A DNA stretch of 64,000 bases from Haladaptatus sp. DYF46 (GTDB taxonomy: Archaea > Halobacteriota > Halobacteria > Halobacteriales > Haladaptataceae): positions 682,001 through 746,000 of the forward strand of contig NZ_JAJFAY010000002.1 of the NCBI RefSeq assembly GCF_021083305.1. Reading direction: 5' to 3'. The position numbers and the translations under genes were made by a program. The notes below the pieces were generated by a model. The model was given only the letters and a program-made list of their open reading frames with translations, searched no databases and had not been told where the DNA came from. Numbering within the stretch: position 1 is the first letter of the stretch; each line of letters opens with the position of its first letter. This document shows positions 9,090 through 16,982 of the stretch, in pieces.

Positions 9090-9243
9090 TTTTGGAGGAT
9101 GTGCCCGGTCGCCGGGCCACGGGCGACGGGGAACCGGACGATTCGCCACCCTTTTGCGGAGATTCTTGCCGGGAGGCTCGACAGAAGGCGGAACCTTCCG
9201 GCAGATACAAGAATATAACCCGAGCGTCGAAAGAGGAACGTGC

Positions 9244-10104
9244 ATGAGTGACAGTGACTACGCTAAGGACGTTCTCGTCAGCGCGGAGTGGGTCGAAGAC
9301 CACCTCGACGAGTTCGGGAGCGACGAATCGGACTATCGGCTCGTAGAGGTCGACGTGGACACGGAAGCCTACGACGCCGCCCACGCGCCGGGTGCGGTCG
9401 GCTTCAACTGGGAGACACAGCTTCAGGACCAGACCACGCGTGACATCCTCGAAAAGGACGACTTCGAGGACCTGCTCGGCAGCCACGGCATCGGCGAGGA
9501 CACCACCGTCGTTCTGTACGGTGACAACTCCAACTGGTTCGCCGCCTACACGTACTGGCAGTTCAAGTACTATGGCCACGAGAACGTGAAACTCCTCGAC
9601 GGCGGGCGCGACTACTGGCTCGACAACGGCTTCCCGACGACGGACGAGGAACCGTCGTACCCCGAAGTCGAGTACGACGCCCGTGGCCCGTTCGAAGGCA
9701 TCCGCGCCTACCGCGACGACGTGGAGAAAGCAATCGACCGCGGCGTTCCGCTCGTGGACGTTCGCTCGCCCGAGGAGTTCAGCGGCGAAATCCTCGCACC
9801 CCCAGGACTGCAGGAGACGGCCCAGCGCGGCGGCCACGTCCCCGGCGCGTCGAACATCTCGTGGGCGGCCACGGTGAACGACGACGGGACGTTCAAGAGC
9901 GCCGACGAACTCCGCGACCTCTACGAGAGCGAGGGCGTCACGAACGACCAAGAGGTCGTCGCCTACTGCCGTATCGGCGAGCGCTCGTCCATCGCGTGGT
10001 TCGCACTGTCGGAACTCCTCGGCTACGACAACGTCGTCAACTACGACGGGTCGTGGACCGAATGGGGCAACCTCGTGGACGCGCCCATCGAGACCGGAAA
10101 CTAA
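9244..10104 (+). CDS. Thiosulfate sulfurtransferase (two-domain rhodanese)
   Basis: A 286-residue protein with two rhodanese domains. The N-terminal domain covers about residues 5-130 and the C-terminal one about 150-280. The active-site Cys is near residue 242 in YCRIGERSS, the loop typical of thiosulfate-type sulfurtransferases. The start MSDSDYAKDV follows an AT-rich GAATATAACC stretch at about 9210 that could be the TATA region. It is only distantly similar to the divergent neighbour, so the two are not a recent duplication. Confidence 0.9.
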   Translation: MSDSDYAKDVLVSAEWVEDHLDEFGSDESDYRLVEVDVDTEAYDAAHAPGAVGFNWETQLQDQTTRDILEKDDFEDLLGSHGIGEDTTVVLYGDNSNWFAAYTYWQFKYYGHENVKLLDGGRDYWLDNGFPTTDEEPSYPEVEYDARGPFEGIRAYRDDVEKAIDRGVPLVDVRSPEEFSGEILAPPGLQETAQRGGHVPGASNISWAATVNDDGTFKSADELRDLYESEGVTNDQEVVAYCRIGERSSIAWFALSELLGYDNVVNYDGSWTEWGNLVDAPIETGN

Positions 10105-10200
10105 CCAGGGCGACGGAAGCACCGACGCCGGTTTTTTCGGAGTCCGTTCCACTACAGAGACATCCCCAACGGTCGGGAGTTACCCACCGCTCCCGAGAGC

Positions 10201-10250
10201 TATTGAGAACAACTAGCAGGGGTTATTGAGAGCGGGTCGAATCTCAATAG
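10201..10250. promoter_or_regulatory. Cluster of TATTGAGA half-sites
   Basis: TATTGAGA occurs at 10201 and 10224, and its reverse complement TCTCAATA at 10242-10249, all within 50 bp upstream of the 71-residue gene at 10284. The second and third form an inverted repeat with a 10-bp spacer. This looks like an operator, but the binding protein is unknown. Confidence 0.4.
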
Positions 10251-10283
10251 TGAGGCGTCGTCGGGACGCCCCACGAGGACACA

Positions 10284-10499
10284 ATGACCGGCCATTTCCA
10301 TACCGTCGACAAACCGTCCGAACCGGAACAGAACGTCGTCGCCCCGCAGTCCTTCGAGCTGTCGTCCGTCGTGGTCGAGTACGACGGAAAGCCGAACAGG
10401 TGTACGATTTACCCGACGGAAGCCACCCGCCTCGAACGCATGGCGAGCTGGATAACAGCCGACGCGGACGTCTTCGTCCCGTTGGACGAGATGTCCTGA
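10284..10499 (+). CDS. Small conserved haloarchaeal protein (DUF7511-like)
   Basis: A 71-residue protein with the core VVVEYDGKPNRCTIYPTEAT followed by RLERMASWITADADVFVPL. From memory this matches the haloarchaeal DUF7511 family; its function is unknown. It has one Cys and no membrane span. It lies between the rhodanese gene and the rubrerythrin-like gene with gaps of 180 and 82 bp, so it is probably transcribed alone, downstream of the TATTGAGA repeats. Confidence 0.75.
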   Translation: MTGHFHTVDKPSEPEQNVVAPQSFELSSVVVEYDGKPNRCTIYPTEATRLERMASWITADADVFVPLDEMS

Positions 10500-10581
10500 G
10501 AACCGCTTCGAACTACGATTCGTCGAGCTCGCGTTTTCCGCCGTCGGTGATTACAAGCCGGATGGCTTCGTACCGTGGCCC

Positions 10582-11208
10582 ATGGATACGGAGGACTTTC
10601 TCGAAGCCGTCCGCAAAGAAAACGAAACCGCCCTCTCCCGTCTCGGTTCCTCGAAATCACTCTACGCCGCGACCGGCGGCGAGATGGACCCGGACGAGGT
10701 GTTCGACGCCGCCGCCGATGCCGAACACGCCGCCGCACGGACGTTCGAGGGCTGGGCCGACGACGAGGACGACGAGGCCGCGAGCGAGTTGTTTGCAGGC
10801 ATCGCGGAGGTCGAGAACGGCCACTATGAGCGGGTTTCCGGGAAGGTGGACGACCACGAGATGGGTGACGTTCCCGCGCTCCACGAGTACCTGCGCGGAC
10901 TGGACGACACCACCGCGCGCCTCGGCGGATTCGTCGGGCGGACGCTCGCCAGCGAGAAGTCGAAGGAGCAGATGACGGGCTTCTTCACGGGACAGGCCGA
11001 CCCGAAGACGGCGCAATTGTTCCGCGACCTGAAAGGCGACCTCGGCGACCAGTTGGACGACGCGCTCGCGCTCCTCGACGAGCGCTGTGAGTCGGACGGA
11101 GACTGGGAAACCGCAAAAGAGGCCGCCGCAGGGGCCATCACCGCCGCCTACGACGAGTACACCGAGTCGTTGGAGTCGATGGGCGTCAACCCGAAACCGG
11201 TCTGCTGA
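10582..11208 (+). CDS. Rubrerythrin-like protein
   Basis: A 208-residue, very acidic, all-helical protein. The segments AEHAAARTFEGWADDE and VENGHYERVSG have the Glu/His spacing of ferritin-like di-iron proteins, and haloarchaeal homologues are named as rubrerythrin family. No rubredoxin Cys4 domain is present; the only cysteines are in CESDGDW and the C-terminal residue, Cys208. The iron ligands cannot all be assigned by eye, so the peroxidase role is inferred from the family. A TATA-like TGATTACAAG near 10550 would give a nearly leaderless transcript. Confidence 0.65.
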   Translation: MDTEDFLEAVRKENETALSRLGSSKSLYAATGGEMDPDEVFDAAADAEHAAARTFEGWADDEDDEAASELFAGIAEVENGHYERVSGKVDDHEMGDVPALHEYLRGLDDTTARLGGFVGRTLASEKSKEQMTGFFTGQADPKTAQLFRDLKGDLGDQLDDALALLDERCESDGDWETAKEAAAGAITAAYDEYTESLESMGVNPKPVC

Positions 11209-11214
11209 ACGTTT

Positions 11215-11484
11215 TTAAACGCCGCTGACCGTTTCGCGGTGGGCTTTCACGTGGTCGTAGGCGCTCTCGATGCGTCCCGCGGTTTCCTCGTCCACGTCGC
11301 CTTTGAGTTCCGAGAGGGCGTGCATGATTCGGTCGAGTCGGCCGTGGTCCGGTCCTTGGTCGGCCTCCGCGAGCGAGTGGAGCGTGTCGGCCTGCGATTC
11401 GAGTCGGTCCTTTACCTCGCCGGAGGTGTCCGCGCTGGCCTGTTTCAGTTCCTCTGCCGCGTGAACTAATTGTTCGCGTGTCAT
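11215..11484 (-). CDS. Small conserved haloarchaeal protein (DUF7553-like)
   Basis: An 89-residue helical acidic protein starting MTREQLVHAAEELKQA. The pattern ADQGPDHGRLDRIMHALSEL is typical of a haloarchaeal family that I recall as DUF7553. Its function is unknown. It converges on the rubrerythrin-like gene, with 6 bp between stops. The ATG at 11484 was preferred to in-frame upstream codons because it marks the start of the conserved region. Confidence 0.75.
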   Translation of the reverse strand: MTREQLVHAAEELKQASADTSGEVKDRLESQADTLHSLAEADQGPDHGRLDRIMHALSELKGDVDEETAGRIESAYDHVKAHRETVSGV

Positions 11485-11849
11485 GGCCGGGGGTACGAGA
11501 CCGAGGGGGATAGTGCTATTGGGAGGTGCAAAAAACGACGGTTGATGGCGGGTACGGTAATGTGGGCGAAAGGATACGGGCGACATCCGAAAGCCGACTA
11601 CCACTGGTGGGTAGTCGTCGAGGAACCCGGCGTACTCCCGTTCGAAGACTGACTCGGGCGAAAGGCGTACAAGAGGAGCCGAATCTCATCCTCGGAATGT
11701 GAGGTCACATCCGGATGGATGTAGCGAAGAAGCGAGCCTGTACCTGTCGGTTCGAACGGACAGTTTATTTAACGGGAGGCGTCACGTGCCGGCACGCTAG
11801 GACCGACGCGCTAGGAACCTTTTTGCGGGGCGCGCCGATTGCCACGAAC

Positions 11850-12536
11850 ATGAAAACGACGGGTGGAAGCGACGAGGCGAAACGAAACGCGGGCGAGAGC
11901 GCGGCGAGCGAAGTCGAAGACGGCACGGTGGTCGGACTGGGAACGGGAAGCACGACGGCCCACGCGATTCGGGCGGTCGGTCGGATGGTCGACTCCGGGC
12001 TCGACATCCGCGGCGTTCCGACGTCCTTCCAGTCGCGGCAACTGGCACGGGACGCGGGAATTCCGCTCGCGGACCTCGATTCGGTATCCGGAATCGACGT
12101 CGCCATCGACGGCGCGGACCAGTTCGCGGACGGCGACCTGATAAAGGGCGGCGGCGCGGCGCACGCCCGGGAGAAAATCGTGGACGGCGCGGCGGACCGA
12201 TTCCTCGTCGTGGTGGACCCGAGCAAGGCCGCCGAGCGACTGGACCACCCGGTTCCGGTGGAAGTGCTACCCGCCGCGCGGACGACTGTCGCGGACGACG
12301 TTCGTCGTCTGGGCGGCGAACCGGTTCTACGCGAAGCGGAGCGAAAGGACGGACCGGTCGTCACCGACAACGGCAACCTCGTCCTCGACTGCGATTTCGG
12401 GACGATCGACGCGCCCGCCGACCTCGCTTCGGCCCTCTCCGCGGTTCCGGGCGTGGTCGAACACGGACTGTTCGTCGGGATGGCCGACGAGGTACACGTC
12501 GGACGCGACGATGGCGTCGAAGTGAGACAATTGTAG
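11850..12536 (+). CDS. rpiA: Ribose-5-phosphate isomerase A
   Basis: This 228-residue enzyme interconverts ribose-5-phosphate and ribulose-5-phosphate, feeding nucleotide synthesis. Family motifs are present: [14 protein letters not shown] (about residues 27-40), DGADQ (about 89-93) and [12 protein letters not shown] (about 101-112). The length is that of archaeal RpiA. A possible promoter TTTATTTAACGG is near 11764, giving a longer leader than most genes here. Confidence 0.93.
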   Translation: MKTTGGSDEAKRNAGESAASEVEDGTVVGLGTGSTTAHAIRAVGRMVDSGLDIRGVPTSFQSRQLARDAGIPLADLDSVSGIDVAIDGADQFADGDLIKGGGAAHAREKIVDGAADRFLVVVDPSKAAERLDHPVPVEVLPAARTTVADDVRRLGGEPVLREAERKDGPVVTDNGNLVLDCDFGTIDAPADLASALSAVPGVVEHGLFVGMADEVHVGRDDGVEVRQL

Positions 12537-12656
12537 AACGCCGTCCACCCTCGTCGATTCGCTGTCTACCTGTCTACGCGTGTCCGTTCGCCGCGGCGAG
12601 TAATCGACAACGCCGTCGCTGGGCAGCGAAATAAATGAATGAAGTGTGTTCCGTTT

Positions 12657-12824
12657 TTACAGGTCGCGCGGCTGGACCGTCTTTCGGTCGTTCTCTTCTG
12701 CGCGTCGTGCAGCGTCCTCGAGGAGTTCCTCGACTTCGACGTCAAGTGCGTCGTAGAAGTCCGAGGCAACGTTTTTGTCGTCGAGCGCTTCTTTCACAGC
12801 CGCTTTGACAATAAGGTCTGCCAT
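12657..12824 (-). CDS. DUF1931 small histone-fold protein
   Basis: This 55-residue protein starts MADLIVKAAVKEALDDKNVA and ends VQPRDL. It is a standard match in my memory to the DUF1931 family, a short histone-fold-like group found widely in haloarchaea. A DNA-binding role is inferred from the fold. The TATA-like GCTTTATTAAGC on the minus strand (12848-12859) lies about 30 bp upstream, which supports this start over a longer in-frame extension to 12866. Confidence 0.85.
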   Translation of the reverse strand: MADLIVKAAVKEALDDKNVASDFYDALDVEVEELLEDAARRAEENDRKTVQPRDL

Positions 12825-12847
12825 ACAGGATTGACGTTCCGTAGCCC

Positions 12848-12859
12848 GCTTAATAAAGC
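12848..12859 (-). promoter_or_regulatory. TATA box of the DUF1931 gene
   Basis: GCTTTATTAAGC on the minus strand is centred about 30 bp upstream of the start codon at 12824, as in leaderless haloarchaeal promoters. Confidence 0.5.
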
Positions 12860-12996
12860 TTCCCAAATTATGCGGTCAACAGCCACGAGTAGAAGAATGT
12901 GACCTACTCTGTCGCGAGCGCCAAAAGCTTTAAGTGGAGTAAAGTTGAGAGGCCGCAGACGATAGACCGGAGTAGGAGGGCCACAGAGTAGTGAAT

Positions 12997-13776
12997 ATGC
13001 GCGAACTACTCGAATCGGTGGCGAACGGAGAAATCAGCGTCGCCGAAGCGGAGGCGATGCTGTCGGGATATGCAACGAACGAGGCCGGGCGGTTCGATGC
13101 CGCCCGCGAGCGGCGTCGCGGCGTTCCGGAGGCGATACTCGCCGACGGGAAGACGCCGAGCGAAGTCGCGGAGCTAGCGACCACGGCCGTCGAAACCGCG
13201 GGCAGAGCGGTTGTCACGCGGGCGGATGACGACCATGTCGAAGCGGTACGGCGGCGACTCGACGGGGACCACCCGGAAGCGAGCGTTCGGGTTCGAACGC
13301 GAGCGAACGTCCTCGTCGCCCACGCGCCGACGTTCGAGCCGCCGGAACTCGACGCGACGGTTTGCATCGTCAGCGCGGGGACGAGCGACGCGATTCCGGC
13401 CGGGGAGGCCGCGGTCATCGCGTCGGAGATGGGCGCGACCGTCGAGGAGATACACGACGTGGGCGTCGCGTCCCTGGTCCGCGTGCTGGACGAGGTGGAC
13501 GCCCTCCGCGCGGCGGACGCCCTCGTCGTCGCCGCCGGACGCGAGGGCGCGCTTCCGACCGTCATCGCCGGACTCGTGGACACGCCCGTCATCGGCCTGC
13601 CGGTGTCGAACGGCTACGGCCACGCGAGCGGCGGCGAGGCCGCGCTCTCGGGGATGTTGCAATCGTGTACGGTGCTTTCCGTGGTGAACATCGACGCGGG
13701 CTTCGTGGCGGGCGGACAGGCCGGGTTGATAGCGCGCGCGGTCGGTGGGGCGCGGGAGGAGAAAGCGAAAAAGTAG
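12997..13776 (+). CDS. larB: LarB-type pyridinium-3,5-biscarboxylate mononucleotide synthase
   Basis: A 259-residue protein of the LarB/AIR-carboxylase (PurE-like) family. LarB carboxylates nicotinic acid adenine dinucleotide in the route to the nickel-pincer cofactor. The C-terminal two thirds (about 115-255) hold the PurE-like core: VSAGTSDAIPAGEAAVIAS, the GVASL block and the GYGHASGGEAALSGML segment. The N-terminus MRELLESVANGEISVAEAEAML is typical of the family. A GTG 6 bp upstream could also start the protein. No larC, larE or lactate racemase gene is nearby, so the use of the product in this organism is open. A TATA-like GCTTTAAG is at 12927-12934. Confidence 0.85.
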   Translation: MRELLESVANGEISVAEAEAMLSGYATNEAGRFDAARERRRGVPEAILADGKTPSEVAELATTAVETAGRAVVTRADDDHVEAVRRRLDGDHPEASVRVRTRANVLVAHAPTFEPPELDATVCIVSAGTSDAIPAGEAAVIASEMGATVEEIHDVGVASLVRVLDEVDALRAADALVVAAGREGALPTVIAGLVDTPVIGLPVSNGYGHASGGEAALSGMLQSCTVLSVVNIDAGFVAGGQAGLIARAVGGAREEKAKK

Positions 13777-13790
13777 ACCCGGGTCGGTTC

Positions 13791-14057
13791 TCAGGCGGAC
13801 CGCGTTCGGTTGTCTCGACGCTGGCGACGGACGCTAACAACCGTGAGCGGGAGGAGAATCAGAAGCAAGACCACCAACCCGACGGTGGCGAACTCCAGTT
13901 CGAAGAACTCCGTGACGGCGAGATACGCCCAGAACAGTGCGTATCCGGCCCCGGTAACGAGAGAGATTCGGGGTGCGTCCTGGATGTACCTGCCGTAGAG
14001 CATAACGAGTTGTGCGACGAAGCAGATTCCCGCGACGCCGACGAGGACGGAGTTCAT
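13791..14057 (-). CDS. Small three-span membrane protein (tandem copy 1)
   Basis: This 88-residue protein has about three hydrophobic spans and a basic Arg-rich tail (RRQRRDNRTRSA). It is clearly paralogous to the protein of 14171-14437; both start MNS(V/L)LVGVA and share FFELEFATVGL. No function is recognised. The stop lies 15 bp from the converging larB stop. An upstream box shared with the second copy (14079-14093) sits where a TATA element is expected. Confidence 0.7.
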   Translation of the reverse strand: MNSVLVGVAGICFVAQLVMLYGRYIQDAPRISLVTGAGYALFWAYLAVTEFFELEFATVGLVVLLLILLPLTVVSVRRQRRDNRTRSA

Positions 14058-14078
14058 TGCACACACTATCGGGGTCGC

Positions 14079-14093
14079 TTCGCATAGTTGTTA
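14079..14093 (-). promoter_or_regulatory. Duplicated upstream box, copy 1
   Basis: TTCGCATAGTTGTTA on the plus strand is identical to the sequence at 14459-14473. Both lie 22-36 bp upstream of the start codons of the two paralogous membrane proteins, at TATA/BRE distance. Confidence 0.45.
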
Positions 14094-14170
14094 GGAACCC
14101 AATTATTTTCTGAGGATAGAAAAGAGAGTTTCGTCAAGGTCGGGGTTCGCAGGGAAGCTTGGGCTGAAAG

Positions 14171-14437
14171 TCAGACGTACTGCGTTCGGTCGCTCCACCA
14201 CTCGCGATGGAGGAGAACGGCCGAAAGCGAGAGAACAACCACGAGGAGGACAGCCAATCCGACGGTGGCGAACTCCAATTCGAAGAACGCGGTGACGCCG
14301 AGATACGCCCAGAAGACCGCGTATGCGGCCCACGTGACGAGGACGATTGGCGGTTTACCACGGAGATACCAAAGATAAAGCGTGGCTACGTGCGAGACGA
14401 AACTGAACGCCGCCACGCCGACGAGGAGGGAGTTCAT
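14171..14437 (-). CDS. Small three-span membrane protein (tandem copy 2)
   Basis: An 88-residue paralogue of the product of 13791-14057, with the same order of hydrophobic spans and the shared FFELEFATVGLAVLL segment. The duplication includes the upstream promoter box, so the unit copied is about 380 bp. The tail is different (REWWSDRTQYV). Function unknown. Confidence 0.7.
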   Translation of the reverse strand: MNSLLVGVAAFSFVSHVATLYLWYLRGKPPIVLVTWAAYAVFWAYLGVTAFFELEFATVGLAVLLVVVLSLSAVLLHREWWSDRTQYV

Positions 14438-14458
14438 CGCTGGTACAATCGGATTCCC

Positions 14459-14473
14459 TTCGCATAGTTGTTA
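14459..14473 (-). promoter_or_regulatory. Duplicated upstream box, copy 2
   Basis: The same 15-bp box as at 14079-14093, 22-36 bp upstream of the start codon at 14437. The following sequence is also similar in both copies (AT-rich, then a shared TTTCGTC). Confidence 0.45.
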
Positions 14474-14572
14474 TAATTCTAATATTTTCCGGAAGAGAAA
14501 TAGTCGAATTTCGTCGTGGATTAGAGTCCTCCGAGGGAGACTCGGGGGTTGTTGGATTGTACATCGGGACGG

Positions 14573-14709
14573 CAGTCGCTAGGGAAAAAGACCGCACCGC
14601 GTGCGGGCGGGCGGCCGGACCCGTAGGGCCGCCCGCCCTCGGAGTCCCCATACCTCCCCGGGCGCTCGAACGAGGTTTCTTCGAAACCTCGCTCTCGCCG
14701 CGCGTCCTG
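14573..14709. repeat. Structured element family 1, copy A
   Basis: A 137-nt element with three conserved blocks: CAGTCGCTAGGGAAAA then GACCGCACCGC at one end, TCGGAGTCCCCATACCTCCC in the middle and GCGCGTCCTG at the other end. Between them lie two hairpins. One is a perfect 12-bp stem (14605-14616 with 14627-14638); the other is a 16-bp stem with three mismatches (14664-14679 with 14683-14698). Copy B at 63853-63990 keeps the blocks and the pairing but not the stem sequences. It lies in a 338-bp gap (14438-14775) that holds no gene. A weak reading frame runs through it but is judged spurious. Confidence 0.75.
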
Positions 14710-14775
14710 CCGGTTGGTCGGCCTACTGGCTGTCGGGAAAACCGACGAGCGAAACGGAAATCGAGAACGGAATGC

Positions 14776-16896
14776 TCAGTTCGAGACTTTGATTTTCTCT
14801 TCCGCGCCGAGCGCTTCGACGACCAGTTCGGCCACGTCCACGATTTCGATGTCGTCCTCGTAGCCGCCGGTCTTCCGGCCGTCCTCGTACATCGTCATGC
14901 ACATCGGGCAGGCGACGACGAACTTCTCGACGCCGCTCGCGGCATCGGTGTCTTCGAGCGCCTCGCGGATGCGCTCCTCGCTCGGTTTGGGGTCCTCCTC
15001 GAAGTCCATCCAGAGGCCGCCACCGCCGCCGCCACAGCAGAAGGAGTTGGCGCGGTTGCGCGGCATCTCGTCCAGCGTGCAGCCGGTTCCTTTCACGATT
15101 TCGCGGGGGGCCTCGTACTCGTCGTTGTACCGGCCGAGGTGGCACGGGTCGTGGTACGTGACGGTGTAGTCGAGTTCGGTGCCCGAGAGGCCCATGCGGC
15201 CGGACCGGAACAGTTCCTCCACGACCTGCGTGTAGTGATAAACCGGGGAGTCGAACTCCTCGGCCATCTCCGGGTACTCGTTCTTGAACGTGTTGTAGCT
15301 GTGCGGGTCGGTGCAGACGATTTTGTCGTACTCGCATCCCTCGAAGGCGGCCACGTTGTCCTCGACCAGCATCTCGTACAGGCCCTCCTCGCCGACGCGG
15401 CGCACGTCGTTGCCGTCGTTCTGTTCGTCCTCGTAGAGGATGCCGTAGGAGACGTCCGTCTCGTGGAAGATGGTCGCCAGCGAGCGGGCGACGCGGCGGT
15501 TGCGCTCGTCGTAGGACGGGTAGTCGCCGACGTACCAGAGGAACTCCACGTCCTCGTCGCGGGCGTCGGGAATCTCGAAGTCGAGTTCCTCGGTCCACTC
15601 CGGGCGGCGTCGCTCGGGGTCGCCGAACGCGTTGCCGTTCTGGAAGACGTTCATCATCGCGTCCTGCACGTTGACGTCCATCTGGCCGGATTCGGTCAGG
15701 CGACGGTTCATCTCCGTGAACGAGGAGAGGTGTTCGATTTCGACCGGACAGGCGTCCATGCAGGCCATGCAGGCCATGCAGGACTCCATCGTCTCGCTGT
15801 CGATGACGCTGGAACCTCCATCAGCGATGATCGGCTTTTCATCGGTCATGCCAGCGTCCAGATTTTCGCGGTACTGTTTCAGGTCGAGAATCACGTCGCG
15901 CGGGTCGAGTGGGCGGCCGGACGCCTTGGCGGGACAGACGGACGAACAACGGCCGCACTTCGTACAGGCGTCCTGGTCGAGCAGTTGTCTCCACGAGAAG
16001 TCGTCGATGGAACTCGCGCCGATTTCGTCGGGGCTGGCGTCGGAGGGAACGCCCGGCAGTCGCTTGCCCGCCTTCTCGTCGCGGGTGACGACGTTGGCGT
16101 ACGACGATAGCATGTGGAACGGTTTTGCGTACGGAATCGCCGCAATGAAGACGAGCGCGACGAGGGCGTGTGCCCACCAGGTGACGGGATACCACGCCAT
16201 CGCCATCTCAGGGGTGACGCCCGCCGCAGAGAGCAGGTCCTTGACGAACCAGCCGACGAAGCTCACTGTCTCGAAGTTCGGGGAGTTGGTGCCGAGAATC
16301 CGAACGCCCTCGGTCAGGTAGCCGCCGACGCCGAGGAGGAACAGAGTCCAGATGAACAGGTCGTCCTCCCGACTCGTGTGCTTGCCCCAGAGGCGCTCGT
16401 TTCGGACCCAGTAACGCCGATAGAGCGCCATCGAGACGCCGACGACGAACAGCAGTCCCATCGCGTCCATCACGAGCGAGTACGAGAGGTAGAAGTAGCC
16501 GACGAAGAACGATTTCTCGCCGCCGAGGAAGTAGTGGGTGAACTTGCGGTAGCCGTCCATGTCGATGGCGAGAATCGTCGTGCCGATGAGGAGGGTGAGG
16601 AAACCCCAGAGGATGAACGAGTGCATCAGGCCGCCGTACAGATCGCGGTTGAACTGTTTCTCGTTCGTGATGACGATTTTCGCCGCACGCGTCATCCGCC
16701 CCGGAAGGTCGTCCAACCGGTCGAACCAGTCCTCCTCACCGTCGGTGTACCTCGCGAAGCGGTTGTAGACGCCGTAGACGAAAAAGAGGACGGTGACGAT
16801 GGCGAGGAAGTAGAATATCGCCTCACCCATCAGACCGATCCTCCAGAACGTCGGGCGCGTCGGACCCGCCGCCTCCGCGAGCGCGAAGATTGCCAT
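14776..16896 (-). CDS. Membrane-anchored HdrD/GlpC-like Fe-S oxidoreductase
   Basis: A 706-residue fusion. The first 290 residues hold about five membrane spans resembling the heme b membrane subunit of NarI/HdrE type. Next comes a ferredoxin-like module with CTKCGRCSSVCP (about residue 307) and CMACMACMDACP (about 370). The C-terminal half has CCG-type domains with YHDPCHLGRY and FCCGGGGGG (about 617) and a final ACPMCMTMYED. Such proteins pass electrons between a soluble partner and the quinone pool. The partner here is not encoded next to it; ETF is a guess. A TATA-like GATTTAAGC at 16919-16930 lies about 28 bp upstream and supports this start. Confidence 0.85.
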   Translation of the reverse strand: MAIFALAEAAGPTRPTFWRIGLMGEAIFYFLAIVTVLFFVYGVYNRFARYTDGEEDWFDRLDDLPGRMTRAAKIVITNEKQFNRDLYGGLMHSFILWGFLTLLIGTTILAIDMDGYRKFTHYFLGGEKSFFVGYFYLSYSLVMDAMGLLFVVGVSMALYRRYWVRNERLWGKHTSREDDLFIWTLFLLGVGGYLTEGVRILGTNSPNFETVSFVGWFVKDLLSAAGVTPEMAMAWYPVTWWAHALVALVFIAAIPYAKPFHMLSSYANVVTRDEKAGKRLPGVPSDASPDEIGASSIDDFSWRQLLDQDACTKCGRCSSVCPAKASGRPLDPRDVILDLKQYRENLDAGMTDEKPIIADGGSSVIDSETMESCMACMACMDACPVEIEHLSSFTEMNRRLTESGQMDVNVQDAMMNVFQNGNAFGDPERRRPEWTEELDFEIPDARDEDVEFLWYVGDYPSYDERNRRVARSLATIFHETDVSYGILYEDEQNDGNDVRRVGEEGLYEMLVEDNVAAFEGCEYDKIVCTDPHSYNTFKNEYPEMAEEFDSPVYHYTQVVEELFRSGRMGLSGTELDYTVTYHDPCHLGRYNDEYEAPREIVKGTGCTLDEMPRNRANSFCCGGGGGGLWMDFEEDPKPSEERIREALEDTDAASGVEKFVVACPMCMTMYEDGRKTGGYEDDIEIVDVAELVVEALGAEEKIKVSN

Positions 16897-16918
16897 GTTT
16901 TATCAGGAGGAGACTACT

Positions 16919-16930
16919 TGCTTAAATCTT
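16919..16930 (-). promoter_or_regulatory. TATA box of the HdrD-like gene
   Basis: AAGATTTAAGCA on the minus strand is centred about 28 bp upstream of the start codon at 16896, fitting a leaderless transcript separate from the bio operon. Confidence 0.5.
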
Positions 16931-16982
16931 GCCACCCACCTCCCCGTCGCTGTCGTGCGAGAATGAAAAATGAGTTTGTAGT

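Noticed and set aside
9001..9243. An N-terminal extension of the rhodanese at 9244
   Set aside because: The frame is open back to 9001, but the added residues are not rhodanese-like and the region must hold the divergent promoters.
11470..11652. A 60-codon plus-strand frame between the DUF7553-like gene and rpiA
   Set aside because: Its start overlaps the opposite gene, the product has no known pattern, and no promoter was seen; a shorter 35-codon version cannot be supported either.
14355..14651. A 98-codon minus-strand frame starting MGTPRAGG
   Set aside because: It begins in the conserved block of structured element copy A and reads into unrelated sequence. The matching frame in copy B (63713-63928) is identical only over the element, so both look like artefacts of the repeat.
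14557..16110. A 517-codon plus-strand frame
   Set aside because: It runs through structured element copy A and then opposite the HdrD-like gene; its product has no recognisable family and unlikely composition.
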